DNA of 64,000 nt from Metridium senile (lineage: Eukaryota; Cnidaria; Anthozoa; Actiniaria; Metridiidae): assembly GCA_949775045.1 (NCBI GenBank), contig OX459107.1, positions 14,079,179 through 14,143,178 of the forward strand, read 5' to 3'. This document shows positions 38,338-50,132 of the stretch, piece after piece. A program made the position numbers and the translations under genes. The notes under the pieces are model-generated. The model was not told the origin of the DNA. It did not search any database and saw only the letters and a list, made by a program, of their open reading frames with translations. The number at the start of each line of letters is the position of its first letter. Positions within the stretch are counted from its first letter, which is position 1.

Positions 38338-40343
38338 GCGGAGCTCCCGCGCGGGCCGAAGGCCCGCGCGAGCGAAGCACCATACTTAAGAAAAAATGGT
38401 AATGCATCGAGTCTATTTTCGATGGTTTTTACACAGGTATCCCAAGCGTACGTCCGACGTCCGACGTCCGACGTCCGACGTCCGCGCCCATCGCGATGCT
38501 GATTGGCTGTTACATTTCGGCGGGAACAAAAGTGACGCGCGCGCCAAATAGCACTAGACCAACAAAGCAAAGTTTTCTTTTATCTTAAAAAAGGCAAACA
38601 AACAACAACAAAATACTACTTGCTAATAGCAGAGCTTTCATTAATTCAAAATAACAACGGAGAAAGATGAACTTCGAAGAACATAAAGAGAGTTGTGACC
38701 GAAGAAGAACATAAACTTGAAGGACATAACAACGAAGAAATTATACTAAAGAAAAGCAAAAGACTGATTCCAAAAGATCAAGAAAACGTATTTGCAGATA
38801 CCTTCGTGGAAGAATATTAAAAGACTACAGCAATTCAAAACAAATTGATAAAGAAGCGACCTTGTTTGTTATGAAAACTGTCTTCAAATTGCTTCCCTCG
38901 GCACAGTTTATTGAAGGATTTTCAAGCTTGGCAGTTGAACTATGAACAATGTTTAATCCATCAAAATTCAAGTACATAAGCTTACATATATTCGTCAAAA
39001 TATGATCAATGTCATTGAAGAAAGAAAACCTCAAGAAAATAATCACCGATAAAGTAAGTTCAAGTGTTTTTTATTATCCATGGTTCAAGATTATCATTTG
39101 TTTCAAGTTTTTGAGAGACAAAACTCAAAAATTAGTTCAATCTTCAATGAATTGAAATACAAACATAATTTAAAATTGGTTGAATAACTTCTGTTTATTT
39201 AGCAATATTAACTATTTTATGCTTACTAAACGAGCTTTTTTAGTAGTTTTTACTTCAAAGTCGTTAAAGTTTTTTTTTACAGAACAAAATGATGTTTTAC
39301 ACAAAGTTTTTCATAATAAAATACCTTGTTTTAAAATCCTTGTCTTTTCAAATCGATCTTGTGTTGGTAGAACTTATAATTCTTGAGGCGTTTAATTCCA
39401 TTTCAAAATAACTTTTTGTTTTGTTTTATGATTTGCCATGACTACTTTTTAATAAATCTAATACGATGAAAAGGTTTAACCTTTTCTATCCGGAATCCTA
39501 ACTAACTTTGGAAAATAAAAGAAGGTAAAAAGCGGCCGTAAAACGACTGTTCAGCCAAAGCACTTTTTCAAGGCGTTATCAAAAGCAAAATAAGCTTAAT
39601 GACTTAAAAATAAAAGGGATAATAATAAGGCTATTCACACTATCGTTTGGGAATCGTATTTTCCATCAAAAATATTTCTGTATTTTCCATCAAAAACATT
39701 TCTGAACACTTTTTTGTCTGAACAACACTATTGACTGAAGTGACAGTTGAAAATTTGAGAAAAAGATGAAAAAGTGCATAGAATGAAAACGATAACCAAC
39801 CTAAGAAAAAGCAGTGGAATTTATTACAATTTTTTTACTTACATTAAATCAATTTCCATTCATGAATTGTCCATTAACATGCTTTTATCGGACTTTTTTC
39901 AATGAGAAATCTCCGTCCCTCGTGTAAATGACAAACTTTCCTTTCGTGCGTTGCGTTACATGATGGCGTCATCTACATCGATAGCCAATGAGGTTTTTGA
40001 CATTATGTCAATCAAAAAGAGAGCGAGAAATATCTTACATTTTACTGGCTTTTCCAGGGCTTTGTTTTGATTCTCTCTCCGCGCGATGATCGAATCTCCG
40101 AAAGGTTATATTTTTCGATGAAAAATGCTATATAAATTACAATAAACAGTAAGTTGTATAATAAATCCCTTATTAGATATTTTTTTGGGTATTACGGGCT
40201 GGCATTTTACTCATTGCTTGCTGATTAAACGTACGCAACTCGTAAAATATCAGCACGTATATTATACCCAAGAAAATATATAATAAGTGGTATTGACATG
40301 CACATATTGATGTTGTAAGAAAAAATTAAACTGGGAGCTCCGC
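38338..40343. mobile_element. Nested 2.0-kb non-autonomous element, GCGGAGCTCCC termini, TA flanks
   Basis: GCGGAGCTCCC at the left and GGGAGCTCCGC at the right are perfect short inverted termini with TA on each side (38,336-37; 40,344-45). Inside are a GC-rich hairpin (CGCGCGGGCCGAAGGCCCGCGCG), a CGTCCGACGTCCGACGTCC minisatellite (38,449-38,483) and AT-rich sequence without a credible gene. Near the right end ATTTTACTC...CTCGTAAAAT forms an inverted pair. It lies between the converging helicase and DUF6589 genes. Confidence 0.7.
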
Positions 40344-40847
40344 TATTAGGTATTACCTAATTTGTATATTAGTTTTTAATTGAGAGAAATAACACTTGAA
40401 TATATAACTATAGTGCACCAATGAACCCTCTGAAAGCTGCAAAACTCTAGTTACAAAGCAAATCTATTTCTATTATAATGAGTACTATGTGACAGCACTG
40501 ATTATATAGTACTGTTTCACAGGTTCATTGTCTGTACTTTTAAACTTTGTTTCTATGTGTTCATATGGACTTAAATAACTTGCAAATACTTGAAGCTTTG
40601 ACTGGTTTTTTTTATCACAACAACAATTTGGGCTGCATCTGAAAGGTGTATATGATAAGTGAATAATACATGTAACCACCTTCAGTATATGTTTCCTCAC
40701 TTTGATTATAATTAGTGTTATTTTTATGTCATTGTTACATGTAATATAAACGTTTTGGAACACTAACTTGAAATTTGCAATACAACTGTAACATATTGAT
40801 GTACATATAAGCACATCTTATTCATCTCAATCTTGTGTATATTTAAC

Positions 40848-40945
40848 AATTATTCGTCGAAGGCGAAGTGATTATCGGTGAATATCTACCGAAGGGCGAG
40901 TCCTCCAGCCGTGAGGTAGATATTTACTGATAATCACTGAGCTTG
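40848..40945. repeat. CGAAGGCGAAGTG hairpin repeat (copy 2)
   Basis: AATTATTCGTCGAAGGCGAA then TGATTATCGGTGAATATCTACC pairing with GGTAGATATTTACTGATAATCA. A diverged copy of the repeat at 34.66 kb; located downstream of the DUF6589 gene inside the transposon. Confidence 0.75.
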
Positions 40946-41108
40946 AGCTTGAAACCTCAACACAAAATGAGAATTTCAATCGTTTTATTTTGACAAAATG
41001 ACAGATAATCGAAAGTGAAAATACCGAGCGTGCGCTAAATGACGTGTGACGGCAACTCAAAATGCACGAAACTGTGCTCATATTTTAATATATGAATGTC
41101 ATTTACAA

Positions 41109-44100
41109 TTAATTGTTAAAAATTGATCCCCAAAGGTCTACATGTTCTTTAATATAATTATGCAAGTTTCTATAGTCAAGACCATGTAACAAGCTACGCT
41201 CAAACTTAGGAAATGATGGGTACTCTCTGCCAGGAATAATTTGAAAAACTTTGTGTTCCATTAAGTCCTGTACAATTTGTTGCACTGCCTCTTCTTCTCC
41301 AGCGGATGATCTGTTCCTTGAATGGTTGTCCTTCTCACAGTCTCTGTCTACTGATTCATAAATCACCTCCATACTCTCAAGAGATCCTGCAGTCCTTTCA
41401 GCATTTATCTCGTCTAAATTTGCACCCAAGGCACGCCACATGGTTTTCAGTATCCTGTTCTGTTGCTCCTTCTTTAGATCTAGGGGTATATTCTTTCCTG
41501 GAATGCCTCTACCATTATAAAATCTATTCCATTTCAGACGTAGTGCTTGTGCTGGGGGGAGAATTGAGATGCATTTCACGAGGTAGAGTAGAACAGCATA
41601 AGCATATTTGTAATGCCCATGGTTGTGGTATAACAGCAGAGCTAGTTTGTACACCTCATATAGCCTTTCGCCGTCACCTTCTTTGATTGCATCAGATAAT
41701 TCAAATAAGATTAGACCAAAAGATATCTTGGCACTGTGGTAGTTAAATTTGTAGTCAACAGGTTTGACATCACTGGCGGACGGAGATGGCTCATTTTCTG
41801 GTAAATGCTGGTCATGCTGCTTCTGCTCATGTCTACATGAAATTAAACAAAACAAATGAATCACATTGAAGTAGACCTGAATAATAGTCATTTGAGAGTT
41901 GTCACCCTAGCTTATGTGGCGTGTAATATATTCTGTAGAAATTGACTACTGTCCACAGCAATTACTACACAGCAATTACTACACAGCAATTACTACATAG
42001 CATTCCGAGTAATGCACACAAACAGATGAAACTTCAAAAATCCACTGAAAAATATATTACACACTTAGAGGCTGCAGCGACAAAAGCTATTAAAAGGAGC
42101 AGGAACGAATATTTTTCGAAACACAAATAGTGAGGGTTATTGTTTTTACAGCATTCAATTAGGCTTCCTCTTTTGAAAATAGAGTTTGTTCTTTTTCTCA
42201 AACTCATGAATAATTAATGAAGAGAAAACAAAGAAAAATCACCAGGGTGAAGGAGTTTGAAATCTGGTCGAGAACATTGCATAAAATTAAGCCAACTCCG
42301 CTTTGAACATTTACATCTTACACTAAATAATGTTTACCTGTTTCTTGTTGTCGTTGTTTTGAATACTTGACCACATCGCATTCTACAGTAGTAGTAACCA
42401 AAGTTATCTCTATCCGTCCCATTGTCAAATGTCAGTTGGTGAACTTGTGTTTCATGCCTGTATTGTAAATTAATGAAAATGTGTATAAATATAATATTAC
42501 TACCGGTACTATAATACAAATACTTATTTATTTTTGTTTTCATTACATTTTTTGTCAAATAAAGCATGGAGAATCACCATCATCATCGTACACATGGGAG
42601 TTTCATCTCCACTCAGGCTGTCTCTTAAACAGAAGTTATTAATCATTATTATCATTATTGTAGTAACTAGTATTATTTTTACTTTCATTATCATTATAAG
42701 CAATTTTGATTATTAATATATATATTATTAAGCTATTAATGGCCATTGTTATTAATATTTACCTCACTCTTCCTGAGTGGTAGACAAATTGAGCAGTACA
42801 GCCTTCCTCTCTGCATTTCCAAGTAGATTGATTGGCAGCTTCTTGTAATTCACTGGTTTGGTTGACTAAGCCACTGAGCTCACCCCTGTCAAACACAAAC
42901 TTCTCCACATGCTGCTTACAAATTTCTAGCAACCACTGAGATTTGGTTCCATGGGATACTGTGGCATCAGGTAACACTAAATTTGGCTGGTCTGAAATGA
43001 ACATGAGAACAAAATAATAGTATTATTGTAATATATTATAGATAAAATCTGTATGTCAAAAAAGGCTAAAGTCAAGGGACTTAAGTCGAATAGGTCACTG
43101 AGATTTAATCATGACAACAATTAAAAATTAAAACAATTAAAAATTCAGTTACATATTAATTTCAATATTTTTTGGTTTCAAATTGGCATGTGAGAAGTGA
43201 TTGGAAAATTTTGAACTAGGCCTGATTGGACGATCATGCCTATTACGCCTGGGATCAGACCATTCACTCTTAATATGTATAGCATTACCATCAATTGTTT
43301 TCATGCCATGCATCTCCATAAAGGATGCACATATATGGGCTTCAATTTCCCTTGAATGAAACTCCGAATACTCATTGTAATGGTTTTCTACACCCTTTGA
43401 AGCATTGGTTTTGCCTGTGCGGTTGATACTAGCACGGGTTGTCCCTATCTCCCCAGCCGATGAATGGTCGACAAACAATTTGAATTCAAGCTGTTATAAA
43501 TAAGAATGGAAAACAATGATTTAGACACTGATTTTAAAGAAAACAAATAAATGATATCTCCTATACATGTGTAGAGAGTGCAAACACTAAAAGTGTGAAA
43601 TAATACTAAATAAGTAGTACAAAATAGCACTAATAAAACAATATAAAACAAGGGAATTTGCATGATTTTAGATTTAGTACTATTTCATACTTTTAGTCTT
43701 TGCACTTGAGTGAGTCATTGATTGATTACTAATTAGTACAAAATATTACACCTACTAATTATTGTTGTACCAATCAGATATAACATTACATTGCCCTTTA
43801 CAAAAATTTAAAATAATCATCACCTTATAGAGAGTGTACTTGGCATGCCAGTCTGCAAACTCGGTGTCTATTCCTTCTAACCGTTCATAGGAACTATCTC
43901 CATCTTGATATGTCCAAATAACATTCCGGGCTCGCTCCTCAAACAGCTGATCTCCATGTAGAGGTATGGTTTCCAACACAACTTTGCCTGTGTCTTTGTG
44001 GAGGCAAGGCACAAACTTCTCCTGGTCATGAATTAACAACTGGGCCATATCTCCAGAGACATTTGGGTTCAGAAATTCCATACCCAGACAGCACTGACAA

Positions 44101-46613
44101 AGAAATTAATGCAATCTGCTTTAGAAAATGGTGCTCTCATGATATATTTATTACACAGACATAGAATTAAGACCTGAGGAAAAACACAGCACATTGTAAC
44201 AATTGCTCGGTACTGATCGATTTGTATAGGTAATAGCATGTTATTTAGTGATATTTGGCATAAATACCAAAATTGATAATCCAAAATTATTAAACAAAAT
44301 ATCACAAGCCCAGATATTGAAATTAGGGATAATTTTCACATATATTTATGATAAATATGACTACAAAACATGCTATTATTATAATATGGTTCAATAACAT
44401 TCTGCAATTCTGATCACGCGTCATTTGTATGTTAACATGAAAAAATGACTTCTTTATTGCATTTTTAAATCATGTGATTTTATACAAACTGTTTAAAATA
44501 TTTGCAATTAACATCTTATAACAGTAACTCTATTAGCTCAACAAATTTCAGAATTTTATTGAACTATATTTTAGATATGTAGAATAAACACATAAAAATG
44601 CAAAAACACTTACAGTCTGAGATTTAGTTGCCATTTCTTTTTTAAACTGGTGTGGCACATGACGAACAGCAGCATTCTGTAGAGCTTGAAAGTGTTTCAA
44701 GTACTTAGTTACAATCCTGCTCACAATAATGGCAAAATTATTCAGGAGATGTTCTTGTACTTCTTGGTTAGGTAGAAGCTCCACAAACTGGATTTCCTTG
44801 GTGGGCTTTTGGGCCTTCTTTCTATCTAGATTGGGATCTTGCACTTTGTCAAGTATTGCAAACTGGTGAGTCCAATGTATGGACTGGTTCTTGTGTTGTG
44901 TAGATTGAATACGAGCATGTATTTCATGATCCAAATTGTCTCCCACCAGTCTGTGTACAATAGAGATTGAAAGTAAGAAAAATTACTTGATCTAGATCAG
45001 AAAATAAATTAGTAATCAGCATTATAATTATCTAGTGTATTAGATATTGTTACATTTATCCCTGAGCCCTGGATTACATTTTTATGGTAATATTAATAAT
45101 CAATTATCATTATAATAAAATCAATTATTATCATTTAATACATACATTCAATTTCAATCTTAGTGTAGTTATGTTTTATAATTATTACTATTGTCATTGT
45201 TTTTTTTTTGCTTTTTATTTCTATTCTTGTTATGCATGAACAAATAATAACTTACTTGTATAGTGGTAGGATTGTAGTTTGAAGACAGTTAATGACAGAA
45301 TCCAAACAGCCCTTGGTATGGTACAACTCTCCCCTTCTCTGTTGCTCCTCATCCATCAGCTTAATAAGTAGATTGAAAGAATCGTCAGTAAACATGCTAT
45401 GCCCCTCTAAAGTGACTCTAGTAGTGTCTATACTATCGTCTTGGACACCTTCATCTTGGGTTGGTTCAACGGATGGTTCATGACAATGTTTTACTTCTAC
45501 ACATAATGCAAGAGTGGATCTATTCTTCACGATTTCTTCTTTCCAAACTTGCACTTTACTTTCTAATGTCTCACCCATTTTTCGCTGCAGACGAATAATT
45601 GAGTCTGGAGAGACACTAACTCCTAGTCGATTTAACCGAACTAAATCTTCATATCTTACACCACTGTGGAATAGAATAGTAGAAATCCTGTAGTGCAATG
45701 CAGAAAGACTACTGTTTCGCACTCTCACAAGAGTCGCGGTAGCGAGAGCGGCAGCGTTGATGTTGTAGCTACCAAGATATTTAAGGTCCGTCTCCTTTAA
45801 GCCACATGCTCCAAGGACTAAAGTATACCAAAGAGGGCAATATACTTTGATTTCTTTGATGAAGATTCTGTTTGAAAATCCTGCGATTTCGTCCGGGCTT
45901 TTTAAGTCTAGCATACTACCAGACTTTAGGTATTTCTCAAACTCAGAAGACACCTTCGTTCGAATAGCAGTGTTCAAGTCTTCTTGCATTTCATGATGCT
46001 TGAGTACAGCATTAGATGCCGCACTCCAATTCCTCAGTGCAATTTGCTTCACGAGAGATTTGCTGTCCTCATCTCGTGGGATGCGAACGACTACATTGCC
46101 ATTTGGGTTTCGCAAAACAACTTTTACTTGAAGACCATCACTAGGTAAGTCGTCAATGTTAAGATATTCTACGTCTTTTTCGGCTGCAGAATATTGCCCG
46201 CTGAGTGATTTCCTTACTTGCCGCGAGGGACTTTTTACCTTGGCCGCTTTAGATCTTCTCCAAGACGGGCTCGACTTATCCGGCGTTTCCAGAGGTCGCT
46301 TTCCTTGAGATTTCAACGGGGTTGTAGTAACGTATACTTTGCTTTTCACAAAGCTATACAACTGTCCAAGATTCCTTATTTTTCTTGCACACGGGTTGCA
46401 GCAACGTTCTGAACAGTTGTTGTTCTTGGCTATTGTAAGGCCTACTTCTTCGCAAATGTTTGCGAGGACGATCCCCAGCGAGTCTTTCCTTCTAGATGGT
46501 TTAAATAAATTTTCGTAAGAAATAAAAGATGCCTTTGCAGTGTTCAAATTTCCAAATTTAACTTTGAAGTAACAATTACAGAATCTACAATACTCGTTTG
46601 CTTTGCAATCCAT
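41109..46613 (-). CDS. DUF6589-type protein with Cys-cluster N terminus and two C2H2 fingers; candidate transposase
   Basis: Seven exons, 1,079 residues: 46613-45256, 44950-44614, 44093-43824, 43490-43289, 42991-42763, 42457-42338, 41832-41109; GT/AG and phases 2,0,0,1,2,2 agree. The exon 4 donor (GATG|GTAATG) is the best of several in frame. N terminus: Cys pairs at 3-14 and near 69-77 (ZAD/zinc-like). The core matches my memory of DUF6589: GDNLDHEIHAR (456-466) with SIHWTHQFAILDKV, then LHGDQLFEERAR (610-621), LEGIDTEFADWHAKYTLYK, and C-terminal RGIPGKNIPLDLKKEQQNR (about 946-964). Two C2H2 fingers (782-805, 822-844) are spliced into the middle. Asp457 and Asp613 in GDN/GDQ boxes are plausible catalytic acids of an RNase H-type fold (inference). 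Intact. Position in a TIR element makes it the likely transposase; a host gene is less likely. Confidence 0.85.
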
Positions 46614-46784
46614 GAAAACACTTCGAAATATATTTTTGACACCGTTCCACGTGTGTCATGTTTTTATCGGAAGTGTTTTTTTACTTCCGTTAAAATAAAT
46701 CTCCATTGTGATTGGCTATTTTTGACAGCTCGAAATTCGATCGATGCATAACTAATTAGGAGGCGTATTTCAAAATCACAGGGG

Positions 46785-47069
46785 TTGCGGGCAGGCGTTC
46801 CCTTCCCCTCTTCCCCTCCCCCACCCCCTTCGCTTCCTTTTCGCTCGCCCGTTCAACACAGGAAGCCCAAAACCCGATTTTTCCCAAAAAACCCCAAAAT
46901 ACAAAAAAACGCCGCTCGCCCGTTCAACACAGGAAGCCTAAAACCCGATTTTTCCCAAAAAACCCCAAAATACAAAAAAACGCCGCTCGCCCGTTCAACA
47001 CAGGAAGCCCAAAACCCGATTTTTCCCAAAAAACCCCAAAATACAAAAAAACGCCTGTCCTGCAGGCTA
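46785..47069. repeat. Right terminal inverted repeat with 3x71-bp tandem expansion
   Basis: Three copies of a 71-base unit (CGCTCGCCCGTTCAACACAG ... CCAAAATACAAAAAAACG) start at 46,842, 46,913 and 46,984, followed by the terminal CCTGTCCTGCAGGCTA. The left TIR has one corresponding unit. An inner GCGGGCAGGCGTTCCC mirrors the outer AACGCCTG, so each TIR contains its own small inverted repeat. Confidence 0.85.
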
Positions 47070-47078
47070 GCAATGATG
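47070..47078. other. Right 9-bp target site duplication GCAATGATG
   Basis: Identical to 35,483-35,491, immediately outside the GGCTA terminus. A further ATG follows, so the pre-insertion site was probably AAGCAATGATGATGTATTG. Confidence 0.8.
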
Positions 47079-47454
47079 ATGTATTGTGATCGTCCGCTTG
47101 GTGTGTGAAGTTGTGAGAAAGACCGTTAGTGTTTGATGTTTGCACTCTGAAGTTGACTTGCACTCAGGACAGTTCTCGAAAAGTCAGAAAATAGCGCCGG
47201 TCAACATTCCTTCTCAGAATTTACAATCTGGACGTTCACAACACTGACTTTGAGCAATAGATGTTCAACAAGAAGTAAAAACATACATCAAATAAGAGAA
47301 AGAAGAACCGCAAATGATGTCAAATAGGAAATGTTAGTTGCTGCACGTAATATTGTGACCCGGTTATTGCACATGCTGCAGCTAACAACATGGTTTGTTA
47401 AATTGTCCATAGGTGTGCATCTAGGTGAGTGTATCAATGTCCATGACATACCTC

Positions 47455-47840
47455 AACGAGTAGACGGTGGCTGCATGGGGATCGTGGTCAAATAAGCCTG
47501 ATTTCCAGAGCGGACCTGGGTCCTACGATATCACAGAAAGCGATAGCGTAGGACCCAGGCCCGCTCTGAAAACCAGGCTATGGGGCGATTGTTCTCGTAC
47601 GTGTGGTGGTGGCGTGTCACATTCACAAAGAAACTGCGAGAATCCTAGATAGGCACTTACAAACGGTTAATATAATATCAATTTACTAATATCTTACCCG
47701 CTGCTGCAGGAACTTTCAATTGTTTTTTTTTTAGTCCTAGGCCTGGTGTTGTACATGCTCACAGCCCGTGCTTAGATGCATGTGGTAATCTTTTGTACCA
47801 CGGTGAAAGACTGACCATCTATGATCGCATGAGGTGCATT
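47455..47840 (+). pseudogene. Decayed TSP1-domain exons
   Basis: Near 47,460 a TSP1-like start (VDGG then AWGSWS after a frame break) is followed, beyond an inserted hairpin, by WGDCSRTCGGGVSHSQRNCENP. The expected donor after CCTAG reads ATAGGC rather than GT. A second exon at 47,735-47,840 joins in phase (SPRPG...CLDACGNLLYHG...DRMRCI) and has a good GTAAGT donor. Frame break, insertion and lost donor argue for a pseudogene of a thrombospondin-repeat protein. No further exon could be attached confidently; a possible one starts at 50,121 (GWGWCLDDASSEYPDLQ) but its phase does not fit. Confidence 0.5.
47493..47580. mobile_element. 88-bp hairpin element inserted in a TSP1 exon
   Basis: Arms TAAGCCTGATTTCCAGAGCG + GACCTGGGTCCTACG and CGTAGGACCCAGG + CCGCTCTGAAAACCAGGCTA are reverse complements around an 18-base loop. 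It splits the sequence between GGATCGTGGTCA (WGSWS-like) and TGGGGCGATTGT (WGDC). The TAGCCTG terminus resembles the first seven bases of the large transposon's TIR. Confidence 0.7.
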
Positions 47841-50132
47841 GTAAGTACTAATCACATATTTTACATAATGGCTTCCTTAGGGCTTCTTTAAACGGGCCAA
47901 ACACGTTGGTCCAACGTTGTTGCGATATGGTTTGTTGTACACGAGAACGAAAGAAATCATGATGTTAGATGATGTTTCATTCAACATATCACATCACACA
48001 TATATATATAGACACGTGCGTGATTTCAGTGAGCTCTATTAAATAATAAAAAACGCGTGCACTTGCTTATTGTAGTGTTCTGCCAATCCCCAATTGTTCA
48101 CACCTCAGTTAGCAAATTTCTATTTCTTTTATAAAATACAAACATATTTGATCGACATGCAAACTCGCGTACTGTGCGCTCTCAATCGTTGTTTTCTATT
48201 TGTTGATATTAACGAGCAGTAACGTTTTTGTGGCTACTGCATTCTGGGAATGCGTAGCCACTAAGTCATCGAGTCGTGTAAGGTTGTAAGGCTGTAAGAA
48301 ATCGGTATATACTTCATTGCTGAATGTCCATGTAGTCGTTTTATTCGTTTTGTCAACTATAAGTGATTAATATGAGACCACACGAAGTATATACCCGTAA
48401 CTCCACACGAAGCCTCCTTCGAAGCCAATCAATATCTATTCGATTTATAACTTTGTAACCAATAGTTATCGACTAGCTCGCATTCGTTATTTCGATTCCT
48501 TCACGAAGGAAAACAAATGTCAATCGATAATACCTCATGCTTGCAATTGATCTTGATCTCTGGAACCTTTGACAAACCTGACCGGGAAGTTGTGGGACTT
48601 CAAGATCATGACAAGTTTTTTCGATGTTTATTTTTCGAAAAATAATTCAAACTTTTACTTATCACAGCTTTTGTAATTGAATAAATGAAAGGTTTTTCAA
48701 GTTTTATTTAGCTTTTAGGCCGATATTTACGCCGGGATTTATGAGTCAGCAAAATCGCTCGCTCAGTATTTTCGATGAATCAGCTCCGTTTGCAGATCCC
48801 AAACAACAAAAACCGAACTGAAAACACCGTTAGGGAATACATGAGCCTCTCATGAGAATGAATGAGCCTCTTTGTAGCAAAACTGAGTCACATTGTGGAA
48901 TAAATCAGCCCCATTCAGTGGGATATTAATTCAACCTCGAAGGATATTCAAGACATCCTCAAGTTGTATATACAAGGAAAATGACAGACCTGTATATTTA
49001 CAGGTTCTACTACCTTTCATCTACCAAACAACAATGGAAGCTGTGATTACTAAATTTGAGCATTCTTATGACATTGTCGATAATTCTAATGACAATTTAT
49101 GCCAAAATCAAACGTACAAAAAGTGATCTGTTGGAAATAATGCTGCCGACAAGATTATGTGAACATTGAAGAGAGAGAAAATAAGGCAAAAATAATAAAA
49201 AATCCTTAGAAAGTCAACACCTAGATTATCTATCTATCTAGACAACAACCATTATTGTTATTGATATAGAGCTAACATTCTAGACTAAAAAAAATGAATA
49301 TTTTTTCAAACTGCTGTATAAAATTGAAAACTACAACCCTATAAACTACATCTGACAAAAAATAGGTGGAAAATAATTTTCTTTGTGCACAATATTCAAA
49401 ACCAACAAGACCATGAACAGCAACAAAAAGCTAACAGCTTCACCTAGAGTTTTCATGTTTTTCCAAATCATATTCAACCCAAATTCAATAAGCAAATAAT
49501 TCATTGACTATATATCACTATTAAAGGACTAACTTTTCAAAATTCAAAACTTCAACTATTTATTTCTCTGCTTCATCTTTTGTAAACCGAAAGTGTTGAT
49601 TAATTAATTATGTTTTCTTTTTTATTCATCAGGTCTATGTAAACACTGCCAAGTTCAGGTCTTGACTTTTGTAATTTAGTGGGAAAGGAATTAATTAAAA
49701 GACTTGATCTATCTCTCTTGTATTTCAGTTTAATTAACTCTATTATATAAAAAAGCAGTCGAATAAACATTATGGTTCTTGAAAACTTTTTCCATACAAT
49801 TCCCTCATATGATTGCACTACTCTTGCTTCTGCTCCAAAGACTAATTCCATTTGTTCCAACAAATTGCACTGCACTGTCAATATATGTAATCTGTGTGCG
49901 ACTGTAGAAGCACAATAGCATACCACATCATTTCTAGCATAATATTTACATTTCCAAAATACCAATAATTTAATATTATGCACTGCTCATTGGACGTGTC
50001 TTTACAAAATATTCCGATGGAAGGGCTATAAACTAGTAATTATATTTACTTTTGCTTACGATTTCTATTCACACTATTCAGTAGCCACATGCGCTCATTG
50101 AGCGTCTATTTTTTTACTAGCAAAGGATGGGG
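47841..50132. other. Non-coding stretch
   Basis: AT-rich sequence with short direct runs (48,830-48,870 CATGAGCCTC/AATGAGCCTC). The minus-strand frame of 127 codons at 49,983-49,600 has no domain I can recognise and no splice partners. No supported gene. Confidence 0.45.

Larger units (their letters stand above)
35492..47069. mobile_element. 11.6-kb TIR DNA transposon carrying RecQ-like helicase and DUF6589 protein
   Basis: Left end TAGCCTGCAGAGCAGGCGTT and right end (reverse complement) TAGCCTGCAGGACAGGCGTT begin imperfect terminal inverted repeats that continue through TTTTGGGCTTCCTG to GGGAACGCCTGCCCGCA (left 35,492-35,647; right 46,785-47,069, longer because of a 3x71-bp expansion). A 9-bp duplication flanks it. 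Inside are two convergent intact genes, helicase (+) 35,770-37,955 and DUF6589 (-) 46,613-41,109, whose starts lie 120-180 bp inside the inner TIR ends, so the TIRs probably carry both promoters. A TA-flanked 2.0-kb element (38,338-40,343) and a hairpin repeat (40,848-40,945) are nested between the 3' ends. Transposon status is seen in sequence; superfamily is uncertain (helicase-bearing Academ is the nearest precedent I recall). Confidence 0.85.

Noticed and set aside
49600..49983. 127-codon minus-strand frame
   Set aside because: No domain or codon signal, and AT-rich random-looking composition.
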